A stretch of 64,000 bases of DNA from Desulfovibrionales bacterium (lineage in GTDB: Bacteria > Desulfobacterota > QYQD01): positions 1 through 64,000 of the forward strand of contig JAQURM010000001.1 of the NCBI GenBank assembly GCA_028715605.1, written 5' to 3'. The notes under the pieces were generated by a model that saw only the letters and a program-made list of their open reading frames with translations, made no database searches and had not been told where the DNA came from. The position numbers were made by a program, and so were the translations under genes. The number at the start of each line of letters is the position of its first letter. The first letter of the stretch is position 1. Positions 34,923 through 42,651 of this stretch are shown here, in pieces.

Positions 34923-35882
34923 ACGAGCGGTTCCGCTTCGCAGACGAATGGTCAATAATACGAATCCCGCAAAATAAATCATTAAAAGCGGCAAAACCAT
35001 GATACTACCAAACGGCCTTACCAGCAAGACACTTGTGCCTATTATCAGTTGGGACAAGCCATATGCAACCGAAACCTTCCAATGAGGCATTCCATATTCG
35101 TTTGCCAAAATCTGGTAGAGATGTCTGCGATGGGGACGGGTCAGGCTTTCTCTGTCGCGCAAACGTACATACATGGTGGTCAACTCATCTGCATAAAAAG
35201 GAAAAAGGAAGGCAGAGAGACATATAATATCGATAAGGCTTTTGGATAAATATACGACTATCGCTGCGAACACAAAGCCGAGCAAGATGCTGCCCACATC
35301 GCCCATAAAAACTCTAGCCTTTGGCATATTAAAAGGAAGGAAACCGAGACAGGAAAGAGCGAGGCAGATGGCCAGGATTACGAAAGAAGCGGCAGTTCCC
35401 GAAAGCGAGCCAAAAAGGGCTATGAGTCCAAACCCTGTTGCACCTGTGACCCCTGCGATGCCATTGATCCCATCCATAAAATTATAAAAATTCGCGGTAC
35501 CTACGATGAATATAGCCAGGAGGAAAAGCGAGAAGGCTGAAGGCTGAAAGCTGAAAGCTGAGAGCTGGACAAGAAACAGGGCTGCTATGAACTGGATAGG
35601 CAAGCGGATTTTGGGCGAGAGTTCAAATTTGTCGCTAAAAAAACTGAACAAGGTAAGTAAGGCTGCGGGAAGCCAGAAAGTTAAGGGCATTTTAACGAAT
35701 AAGGAAGCAAGGATAAAGGCAGCTAAAATGCCAACGCCCCCCCCTCTTGGCGTTGGTGTCGCATGGGAGCTCCGTTCATTTGGATGATCAACCAGGCCAA
35801 CCCTGAAGGCAAAAAGAAAAATGATCCAAGCCCCGGCTCCACCCAGAATCAGACAAGTGGTATATAAAACAAATTTTTCCAC
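34893..35882 (-). CDS. WecA/WbpL-like undecaprenyl-phosphate sugar-1-phosphate transferase
   Basis: About 329 residues, polytopic membrane enzyme of glycosyltransferase family 4 (MraY/WecA). DHPNERSSHATPTPRGGGVGI and NFYNFMDGINGIAG hold the Mg-binding and catalytic Asp residues; about ten membrane helices. It transfers a HexNAc-1-phosphate-type sugar to undecaprenyl phosphate and so starts polysaccharide assembly. GTG at 35882 is chosen because GAGG lies 9 bp upstream; that RBS comes from the inverted-repeat element. An upstream TTG (35921) would be inside the repeat. The last residues (RLTAKAQRTT) are also repeat-derived. Confidence 0.88.
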   Translation of the reverse strand: MEKFVLYTTCLILGGAGAWIIFLFAFRVGLVDHPNERSSHATPTPRGGGVGILAAFILASLFVKMPLTFWLPAALLTLFSFFSDKFELSPKIRLPIQFIAALFLVQLSAFSFQPSAFSLFLLAIFIVGTANFYNFMDGINGIAGVTGATGFGLIALFGSLSGTAASFVILAICLALSCLGFLPFNMPKARVFMGDVGSILLGFVFAAIVVYLSKSLIDIICLSAFLFPFYADELTTMYVRLRDRESLTRPHRRHLYQILANEYGMPHWKVSVAYGLSQLIIGTSVLLVRPFGSIMVLPLLMIYFAGFVLLTIRLRSGTARLTAKAQRTT

Positions 35883-35895
35883 AAAAATTATTGCC

Positions 35896-36032
35896 TCACG
35901 CCAAGGGCGCAACGTCGCCAAGTTATTCTTTTAGGTCGTTTACGACCCTTGATGTGCCGCGTCAACAATTTCCTTGGCTATTTTATTCTCAGCCATAATT
36001 TTCTATCTTTGCGTCTTCGCGCCTCTGCGTGA
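35896..36032. pseudogene. Internally deleted GxxExxY cassette
   Basis: TCACGCCAAGGGCGC at one end and GCGCCTCTGCGTGA at the other enclose about 45 bp of the 3' end (TTATTCTTTTAGGTCGTTTA) and about 45 bp of the 5' end (ATTTTATTCTCAGCCAT) of the gene at 32508-32888, with the middle 290 bp or so missing. It is thus a MITE-like derivative. Confidence 0.75.
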
Positions 36033-36047
36033 GATATTTAATCTGCG

Positions 36048-37094
36048 TTAATCTGTGGATTGAAAGATTGTCTGCAGGGAATGGCGCGGCCTGAAACCGG
36101 TTTTCAGCATTCTTTCATTATCAAAGACCAAACTTGAAGCCAGCTTGTCATAACAGGAATACAGCCATCTCTTTCTGTCAGGTAAAAGGCACCCTGCCAT
36201 CCTGGTTGCAAACCGGACAACAGATAATGGCACCGAAATAACCGGCCGGTTGGGACGTGCGCCGGAGCTTTTAAAGACTTGGATAATAGTGTTAAATTCA
36301 TAAGGCTCAGCATCACAAACGTTTAAGATATTCACTCCAGTATCTTTTTCTTTTTTACGTCCTATGTGTCTGTGTGCGTCCGTGGCTAATTTGCTTTTTA
36401 TTAGAAATTCGACAAAATCAACCAAGTTCGGTCTGGCCAATGCAGACATCCTTTGCAGCCCTGAACCGAAACGGATATAGGTTATGGTCAGAGGTGCTAA
36501 TACCCGGCGATTAAGGTTAAAACTCCATTCACGATCATACACAGGTGCCAGACGTAGGATGACTAGACCATTGAGTATGCCCTCATCAGCTAAAGCAACA
36601 AGACGCTTCTCGGCACCAAGCTTACTGCGGGCATAATCGCTTGAAGGCTGACATTTGCCATTCTCACTAATCCCATTATAATTCTTTCTTTTTTGCGCCG
36701 TTGCGTCTTTGCGTGAGGTAATCCCCGGCCCTTCACCATACACGGACACGGAAGACAAAAAAATAAAACGCACATCAGGATTAACTTGAGAAGCGGCCTT
36801 TGCCAGATTTCCCGTAGCCTCACTGTTCACACGCATGTAAGTGGGAGAATTTACTGATCCAATCTTCTGGTGTGCGATCCCCGCGCAATGAATAACCACA
36901 TCGGGGGAATATTTTTCACAAACCGCGGCCACGGCACTTACATCGGTCAGGTCGGTTTGTTCCCAGGAAACATCTGCATAGTTAGCAGGCCCTTTTCTAT
37001 AATAAACCCCGATCACTTTATTACCAGAGGCCAATCGCCTACACAAAGCGTTTCCGATAAATCCCGCTGCGCCAGTTATCAGAATGTTTTGCAC
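36048..37094 (-). CDS. NAD-dependent sugar epimerase/dehydratase with repeat-coded insertions
   Basis: A 348-residue extended SDR: GAAGFIGNALCRRL at the N-terminus binds NAD(P), SSVSVYGE and DYARSK (Tyr-x3-Lys) hold the catalytic residues. Likely acts on a UDP-HexNAc, perhaps with the adjacent WecA-like transferase, which commonly pairs with a 4-epimerase or reductase. Odd: two low-complexity stretches are translated from intergenic repeat types. About 36691-36720 encodes TSRKDATAQKRK just after VYGEGPGI, and about 36365-36389 encodes LATDAHRH within a loop. The last residues (QSTD) come from a third repeat. The frame stays open, so the enzyme may be functional. Confidence 0.85.
   Translation of the reverse strand: MQNILITGAAGFIGNALCRRLASGNKVIGVYYRKGPANYADVSWEQTDLTDVSAVAAVCEKYSPDVVIHCAGIAHQKIGSVNSPTYMRVNSEATGNLAKAASQVNPDVRFIFLSSVSVYGEGPGITSRKDATAQKRKNYNGISENGKCQPSSDYARSKLGAEKRLVALADEGILNGLVILRLAPVYDREWSFNLNRRVLAPLTITYIRFGSGLQRMSALARPNLVDFVEFLIKSKLATDAHRHIGRKKEKDTGVNILNVCDAEPYEFNTIIQVFKSSGARPNRPVISVPLSVVRFATRMAGCLLPDRKRWLYSCYDKLASSLVFDNERMLKTGFRPRHSLQTIFQSTD
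36365..36389. repeat. Repeat fragment inside the epimerase gene (site 2)
   Basis: TGTGTCTGTGTGCGTCCGTG is of the type usually seen between genes (reverse: CACGGACGCACACAGACACA). Here it is read in frame as ATDAHRH. Confidence 0.5.
36691..36720. repeat. TCACGCAAAG repeat fragment inside the epimerase gene (site 1)
   Basis: The minus strand reads TACCTCACGCAAAGACGC, the arm of the GxxExxY cassette family, continuous with the coding frame of the epimerase. Confidence 0.65.
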
Positions 37095-37129
37095 TTGTTA
37101 TTACCTTGGCAATTAAATACCTAAATACC

Positions 37130-37214
37130 GTCATGCCTGCCTGCCCGCCTGCGGCGGATAAACTTCAGCGGGAATCCAGCAAGGAACTGGATGCCGGATC
37201 AAGTCCGGCATGAC
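37130..37214. repeat. Dispersed palindromic repeat GTCATGCC...GGCATGAC
   Basis: Ends are 8-bp inverted repeats; the interior (GGGAATCCAGC, GGATGCCGGATCAAG) is of a type common in bacterial intergenic DNA. It lies between the epimerase and the GT2 gene. Confidence 0.6.
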
Positions 37215-37253
37215 ACTTTTATATATTTACTTGCCGGATTAATAAATCCAACC

Positions 37254-38030
37254 TCAATAAAGTCGATAGCCCCAGCGAGCGAAATAACGATGTGCGCTTT
37301 TGATAAAATAATACGTGTATCTCCAGTCTTTATGAGCTGATCTTTCCCAAAAATGAGTAACGGACGCTTCCGGGTAATATACTGTTCGGTGTGTCCGCTG
37401 TATTCTGCGGCACAAATCTGCATCCTCAAAGTATAAAAAATAGCCGGAATCAAATCCACCGACACGCTTCAGTAGTTCAGCCCGGCAAAACATAAAGGCT
37501 CCGCTCAGAAATGGGACGTCATATACTGAATCATATCCGACATCTCTCATCTCATAATAAGCGATACGGCTTGAGAAATAATGCTGAAGACTTTTGGGCA
37601 CAAAACGACGTATAAACAGGTCAGCGAGGGTGGGATAGCGCTTATTAAGACCTTGAATCGTGCCGTCCGGGTTAAGAATTCTCGGTGAGACAATCCCCGC
37701 GTCATCATTCTGGTCCATAAAGTTCTGCAGACGGAGAAATATATCCGGTTCCACCGTCATGTCCGAATTCATGATCACAAAATATTGCCCACGGGCCTTC
37801 TTAAGGTTTAAGTTGTGATTCTCGCCATATCCCGCTCTGTTCGGATTGGCCGAAACAATAATTTCCGGAAAGTTCTCTTGCACAAATTCGCCTGTTCCAT
37901 CCGTGGATCGATTGTCCACAAGCAGAATTTCCGCCTGGACCGACTTGGCCACCGCCCGAAGGGAGGGCAATAACCGATCAAGGTCATGACGCTGATTGAA
38001 AGAAACTAACGAGATGGTTATATCTATCAT
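37254..38030 (-). CDS. GT2 family glycosyltransferase (rhamnosyltransferase-like)
   Basis: About 258 residues, a cytoplasmic GT-A fold enzyme. ITISLVSFNQRHDLDRLL and LLVDNRSTDGT form the nucleotide-sugar pocket, IMNSDMTVEPD the metal-binding region, and FLYFEDADLCRRI the acceptor/catalytic region, a pattern seen in dTDP-rhamnosyltransferases of O-antigen clusters. ATG at 38030 opens the natural beta strand; an upstream TTG adds four residues. Neither has a clear RBS. Sugar specificity is inference. Confidence 0.88.
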   Translation of the reverse strand: MIDITISLVSFNQRHDLDRLLPSLRAVAKSVQAEILLVDNRSTDGTGEFVQENFPEIIVSANPNRAGYGENHNLNLKKARGQYFVIMNSDMTVEPDIFLRLQNFMDQNDDAGIVSPRILNPDGTIQGLNKRYPTLADLFIRRFVPKSLQHYFSSRIAYYEMRDVGYDSVYDVPFLSGAFMFCRAELLKRVGGFDSGYFLYFEDADLCRRIQRTHRTVYYPEASVTHFWERSAHKDWRYTYYFIKSAHRYFARWGYRLY

Positions 38031-38093
38031 AGGATAGAGCAATCAATATCTCATCCGTCACAATTCTGAAATGTATTCACGAAGCGGTGTGCA

Positions 38094-38651
38094 TTAGGTG
38101 CGTTGAAATATCCCATAGATGCAGTATTGGCTTATATTCCTCTCCAGCCACAAGGATCTGAACGGCATATGCAGGATTTTGGTAATTTGAAAGCCGGTTC
38201 CCGCCAGTTTTTTGATCAACATATCCTCGTCATAGAACTGCTTATGATCAGGATCGGAAGAGTAGCCCCGCCGGCCGGGAACTCCCGCTACCAACGTACC
38301 ACCAGGTTTTAGGACTCTGCGAATTTCAGATAGGGATGGAATAGGGTCTGATAGATGTTCCAAAACATTATCCAGAACTGCTCCGTCAAAGGTCGCGGTT
38401 GCAAAAGGATAATGTACTCCATCAATCTGGCAGGCTTCCAATCTGTTTTTACGGCAATAGGCCACGTTGTAGGGGTTGATATCAATACCGATGGTTTGTT
38501 CCCGATATTCTAAAAAATCCCCGATCCCGCAGCCAACATCCAATACCCTGCCCGCTAAAAATCGACTGATTCTTGGGTACAACCAATATCGGCGATAAAA
38601 GAATCCCAGCCAACCCCGTTGGAGGAGATAATTATAGTACTGTTCATATTC
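38094..38651 (-). CDS. Class I SAM-dependent methyltransferase
   Basis: About 185 residues with SAM motif I VLDVGCGIGDFL, motif II TIGIDINPYN, and DNVLEHLSDP plus VLKPGGTLVAGVPG. Probably methylates a sugar or lipid-linked glycan in the polysaccharide pathway, or modifies the chain end. ATG at 38651 overlaps the upstream glycosyltransferase stop by 8 bp. Confidence 0.88.
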   Translation of the reverse strand, partial: EYEQYYNYLLQRGWLGFFYRRYWLYPRISRFLAGRVLDVGCGIGDFLEYREQTIGIDINPYNVAYCRKNRLEACQIDGVHYPFATATFDGAVLDNVLEHLSDPIPSLSEIRRVLKPGGTLVAGVPGRRGYSSDPDHKQFYDEDMLIKKLAGTGFQITKILHMPFRSLWLERNISQYCIYGIFQRT

Positions 38652-39741
38652 CATTCGGATCTCGAACAACTATCTCCAGGAAACGCCGCACATTGAAGTC
38701 CTGGCGAAAGGCCTCAGGCAGTAAGTTTTTTCTGTCCCCTGTCCTTTCCCTCGGTGTCGTTGCCATTTCAGCCATGATATTCACCAAATCTTCGTCGGTT
38801 TTGAAAAGCTCGCCATTCCAGCCTGGAATAACTACCTCACGGTTGGCATCCACGTCCCGGAGGATTACGGGTATTCCAAAAAAAAGGGCCTCCAAGGCCG
38901 CTCGCGAAATACCTTCAGTGCGAGAAGGCAGCACTAGACAGTCACACTGTTGTAACAATCTGTAGGGATTCGCCTGATGGCCATGAAAGATAACAAAGGA
39001 ATCCAAATCCAATTTCTTGGCCAAACTCTCCAGCTCACCACGCATGGGACCGTCCCCGACGAATTCCAGAAGACAGTTGATGCCGCTCCTGCGTAAAGAT
39101 GCAGCAGCCATGATTGGAAGCTCCGGGCACTTGAGTTGTGTAAGCCTTCCCACAAACACAAAACGAAAACTTGCGCCCACTTTTCCGCGCGGTTCTCTCT
39201 TACGCCCCAGTTTTTCCTCATCCACAAAATTCCCAATAGTGTCAATGCGCTTGATGCCGGCCTTGCGCAATTGTCCAGCCATCTCGGAGGACATGGCGAC
39301 TACCCGGTCAAAGCGTTTCAGCATCCAGAAATGAAGAAGGGCAGCGCTTCGGCCCAAGAATCCAAATTCAATTGCATAGTTTCTAGGCAGGTTCCCGCGA
39401 ACACCGCTCAAAATAGTGGCATAGGGTGCGAAAAAAAAATTGAAAGCGTCTCCGGAAAAACAAGAGGAAATAGAAATCAAATCCTTCCGCTCTCCGAAAC
39501 TCCGGAGAATTCTTCGATACGTTCCGTATTTGTCAAACCAACTGCGTTTCTTCGCAAGGGAGATAACCGGCACCTTGGGATCGATTTCGAGGCCCGGGGC
39601 GACAACATCGTCTTTCAGAGCAACAAGCCTGACCGGTAGATAATTGACTAATCCATTGCACAGAGCTACAGCCCCTTTTACCGGAGCGGCCAGAATCAAA
39701 GACGGAATCACCACAAAAACCAGTTTTGTCTTATTCTGCAC
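38644..39741 (-). CDS. GT4 family glycosyltransferase
   Basis: A 365-residue GT-B enzyme. FRFVFVGRLTQLKCPEL starts the C-terminal nucleotide-sugar domain and PSRTEGISRAALEALFFGIPVI is the E-x7-E signature of GT4. Retaining transferase of the growing repeat unit, acting at the cytoplasmic membrane face. GTG start overlaps the previous gene by 11 bp and its stop overlaps the methyltransferase start, so three genes are translationally coupled. Confidence 0.9.
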   Translation of the reverse strand: MQNKTKLVFVVIPSLILAAPVKGAVALCNGLVNYLPVRLVALKDDVVAPGLEIDPKVPVISLAKKRSWFDKYGTYRRILRSFGERKDLISISSCFSGDAFNFFFAPYATILSGVRGNLPRNYAIEFGFLGRSAALLHFWMLKRFDRVVAMSSEMAGQLRKAGIKRIDTIGNFVDEEKLGRKREPRGKVGASFRFVFVGRLTQLKCPELPIMAAASLRRSGINCLLEFVGDGPMRGELESLAKKLDLDSFVIFHGHQANPYRLLQQCDCLVLPSRTEGISRAALEALFFGIPVILRDVDANREVVIPGWNGELFKTDEDLVNIMAEMATTPRERTGDRKNLLPEAFRQDFNVRRFLEIVVRDPNGI

Positions 39742-40897
39742 CGGCTTTCACCATCTGCTTTGCTCTTGTACTCCAGCTGTATTTCGACGTACACTCTTTG
39801 TAGGCGTTCTGTGCCAGCTTTTTCCCAAGTGACCTGTCTTTTTCCAGGTGATTCAAACAACTGGACCACTCGTCAATTCGATCCGGTTCAACCAAAAGGG
39901 AGTTTTCTCCCGAACGAAGTACCTCTTCCAAAACTGGTAATTTCGATGAAATAATTGGTACTCCAGAAGCCATGTACTCAAACATTTTCATCGGAGACAT
40001 CCAGCGGGAAGTATCCATGGCTTTCAAGCCTATCGAAACACTCTTCTGGTAGGGCATGAGCAACACATCCATGGCAGCCATGTATTTGGAAACGAGAGCA
40101 GGCGCAATGTGCCCCATTATGAAGAGATTCTTCGATCCATTGCTTTCACGGGCGCTGTTAATATCCTTTTCGTTGCCGCCAAAGACCAGGAAGGCTGTGT
40201 TCTTGTGCTTTCCGGCCAATGCTTCAATGATGTCTATCCCTCTCCCGGCATAAAGATGTCCAAAGTAGCCTGCAAACATACTGTAGCCTGCAAATTGTTC
40301 CGCACCAAGCAATTCTTCTCGCAGAATCAGCTTCTCTGTGGGAGATAGGATCGGACCTGGATGGGGGGCAGCATCATGCAGCACCAAATATCTTGCAGGG
40401 AGGAATCCATGGTGCTGACCCAGAATTCCCAGTAGGGCCTCGGATATGGCTACCGTAGTCACCCACGGTCGTCGCATCAGCGCCCTCTGCAGGTACTTTC
40501 GCCAACCACCCTCAGGTTGGTGCGTTTCAAAAACCAATCTGCGCCGCAAAAGCACTCCGATAATAAAAGATGCACACAGATTCCTCGAGATCACCAGGTC
40601 GGGCCGGCAACCGACAACAGCATCGGCAAGATACTTTATCAAGGCGCGCACAGCAATGCGAGAGATCAACGCCTTGCTTATATGGATGTAGAAGGAAGTT
40701 ACCTGCATCAGCCCGATATCATAGCCGTAAAACGACTCGAACTGGGCTTGGAATTCCTTCTTCCCCCGAATGGAACGGGCGACAAACAGGGTGACCTGAT
40801 GCCCCGAATCTATCAAAGCCTGGCACATGCGCGCAACATGTATGGAATTTGCACTGCGAGACGGCATGACGGACGGAGATATATAATACACTCTCAT
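39731..40897 (-). CDS. GT4 family glycosyltransferase
   Basis: A 388-residue GT-B enzyme opening MRVYYISPSVMPSRSANSIH with an N-terminal GT4-type domain (AVVGCRPDLVISRN) and C-terminal AGYFGHLYAGRGIDIIEAL and MSPMKMFEYMASGVPIISS, the E-rich donor site. Sugar unknown. It heads the coupled set with the GT4 and methyltransferase genes. About 300 bp of damaged sequence precede it. Confidence 0.9.
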   Translation of the reverse strand: MRVYYISPSVMPSRSANSIHVARMCQALIDSGHQVTLFVARSIRGKKEFQAQFESFYGYDIGLMQVTSFYIHISKALISRIAVRALIKYLADAVVGCRPDLVISRNLCASFIIGVLLRRRLVFETHQPEGGWRKYLQRALMRRPWVTTVAISEALLGILGQHHGFLPARYLVLHDAAPHPGPILSPTEKLILREELLGAEQFAGYSMFAGYFGHLYAGRGIDIIEALAGKHKNTAFLVFGGNEKDINSARESNGSKNLFIMGHIAPALVSKYMAAMDVLLMPYQKSVSIGLKAMDTSRWMSPMKMFEYMASGVPIISSKLPVLEEVLRSGENSLLVEPDRIDEWSSCLNHLEKDRSLGKKLAQNAYKECTSKYSWSTRAKQMVKAGAE

Positions 40898-40939
40898 AGA
40901 GGGCAGGACTTCATCGGGGTACTCGGCAGGCGGACCTCA

Positions 40940-41190
40940 TTAACATGGGTATCCGTCCTGCTCCAAAGGCTTGTATATTCGCTTGCACATACCATTGGCT
41001 ATGAGATCGTGGGGGAAATAATGTCCTATGGCGTAAGCCAGTTGCTCTATGTTTCTAACAACATAGAGGCTAGATCTCTTTTTGGGGCACGAATCCATAC
41101 TTGCTTAGGAAATGATCCGGCGTTTTTACGGGAAAGAATTTTATGTGCTTGACAAAATGAGCCGAAATAAACTGGCATCATCGACATTTG
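40940..41190 (-). pseudogene. Possible degenerate coding remnant
   Basis: Two adjacent minus-strand frames read as protein-like: one ends with RAPKRDLASMLLET before a stop near 41047, and a second, frameshifted, continues RNIEQLAYAIGHYFPHDL to a stop at 40940. Neither has a start with RBS. I do not recognise the family; it could be the end of a lost gene. It fills the 307-bp gap between the GT4 gene and the cyclase-like gene. Confidence 0.3.
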
Positions 41191-41204
41191 GTCACCACAA
41201 GTCG

Positions 41205-42416
41205 CTAAGCCCCGTGGTAAAAACCAAGTCCCGGGTACGAAATAAAACCCCAGTTGCTCCGATTTCGGGTGTCTGTCGCGCAGCTGATCCTGGCCACTGC
41301 AAGCATACGAAACCACGAGTTCCAAAGATCGGACTCGCCCCATTCCCAAGGATAGCGACTCCAGTGAGTATGAATCCGGTTGTGCCGGGGCCTTTGCAGA
41401 GTGAGGCCATAACGCAAGCATTCGAATCTTGTCGACCTCTCAGCCACAGCGATATGCCTCAGGTTCGCCATCAGATTCCGCAGCGAACGGGGACGTATGT
41501 AGTGTGATTCGCCGAACCCGCCATCCGCATTCTGTTCTCTCAAAATGGAATGGAGTGTGCGTTGAAGCAGCTCCCTGCGTTTGTGCTCAAGCCAGCAGTG
41601 CCTTCCGGTGAGGATGCTCACCGCATCATAGTCGTAGCACCCGCCGCCGCCGGGATAAGGACCAAAATGCCCTTCCCTGTCCGCTAAATGCTCTACGCAG
41701 GCTGTAGCCTGCTCGGATTTTGGGTTTTCCACATTCAGGTATTCCAGAATTTCGTACTGGTGGTAACCGTTCTGAAACTCCAGGTACGTCATACCCGGGC
41801 TGTTACCCCAGAAACCCCTGGCATTCATAGCCTTGAGATGTAACTCAACCCATTCTTCTATTCGCGCCCCCGTGTCTATCCCCAAATAATCCCGAGCATG
41901 AATCAACAATATCGCCATAAACATGGCCATGTTTCCACTCTGTGGAATACCCCTGAGGGCCCCTGTCCTTTTCAGGTCTTCTGCAATATCATCCGGAAGC
42001 AATGGTACGATCAGCTCTTCCAATGGATCCTCTTGAAGCCTACCCAGCAGATAAAGGCCGCTCAATGTAAAGGCCAACAACTGCAAGAACGGTTTATCAT
42101 TGCTGATGCTGTTACTTGGCTCCCGCTCTCTTTTATAATCGAAGAGATTACGTCTAAGTTGTTCCGCGAAATACTCCCCGTGCCGCTCCAGCTCCACGGA
42201 CTCTTTGAGAAGCCAATACCCGAAGATAGCGAAACACAACGCAAAAGGTGTAACTTCGGATCGAGGTGTCAAGCGAACCTGCCCGTCCCCGGTCCTACAA
42301 GAGCGCATGAAAGCAGAGTATCCCGCCCTGGCACGATTGATTGCTGCAGACAACAAGTCTATGTCACCAAAATATGTAAACAATTTCACTCCGCTGCCGC
42401 AAGCGCTACAACACAC
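41205..42416 (-). CDS. Alpha/alpha-barrel protein resembling terpene cyclase/prenyltransferase repeats
   Basis: About 403 residues, soluble, helix-rich. EQNADGGFGE near residue 300 resembles the QxxDGGxG(W/E) repeat motif of squalene-hopene cyclases and prenyltransferases, and GHFGPYPGGGGCYDYDAV is a second repeat-like element. No DxDD cyclase motif is evident, so the fold may serve another reaction. The GTG start has no RBS, and a frame directly upstream (42406-42591) overlaps by 11 bp, so the gene may be the larger part of a frameshifted one. It lies between glycosyltransferases and the Wzy-like gene. The role in the locus is unknown. Confidence 0.5.
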   Translation of the reverse strand: MCCSACGSGVKLFTYFGDIDLLSAAINRARAGYSAFMRSCRTGDGQVRLTPRSEVTPFALCFAIFGYWLLKESVELERHGEYFAEQLRRNLFDYKREREPSNSISNDKPFLQLLAFTLSGLYLLGRLQEDPLEELIVPLLPDDIAEDLKRTGALRGIPQSGNMAMFMAILLIHARDYLGIDTGARIEEWVELHLKAMNARGFWGNSPGMTYLEFQNGYHQYEILEYLNVENPKSEQATACVEHLADREGHFGPYPGGGGCYDYDAVSILTGRHCWLEHKRRELLQRTLHSILREQNADGGFGESHYIRPRSLRNLMANLRHIAVAERSTRFECLRYGLTLQRPRHNRIHTHWSRYPWEWGESDLWNSWFRMLAVARISCATDTRNRSNWGFISYPGLGFYHGA

Positions 42417-42591
42417 TTTTTAGCTTCGTAAATAGGTCGCTCGGTGGCAGTATTGTAGGCCACTTGGTCAGAAAGGCTCTAACACAGACTTTTAGACCCA
42501 GGTCATATTTTAAAAAAGCAAGCACAAAATCGGAGAGCAATCCGGACACGAAAAACATGAGTGTACATCTCACAATTTTTAACAAAATCAT
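42406..42591 (-). CDS. 61-residue frame, possible N-terminal part of the cyclase-like gene
   Basis: Reads LLSDFVLAFLKYDLGLKV...LFTKLKSVL with a hydrophobic start and overlaps the next gene by 11 bp in another frame. A single-base shift near 42410 would join them. It might instead be a separate small membrane peptide or chance. Confidence 0.3.
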   Translation of the reverse strand: MILLKIVRCTLMFFVSGLLSDFVLAFLKYDLGLKVCVRAFLTKWPTILPPSDLFTKLKSVL

Positions 42592-42651
42592 AAAATTAGA
42601 ATTCCAGCGAGATGTTCAACGGCCTCTAAATTGAATGTCAAGATTGAACTG

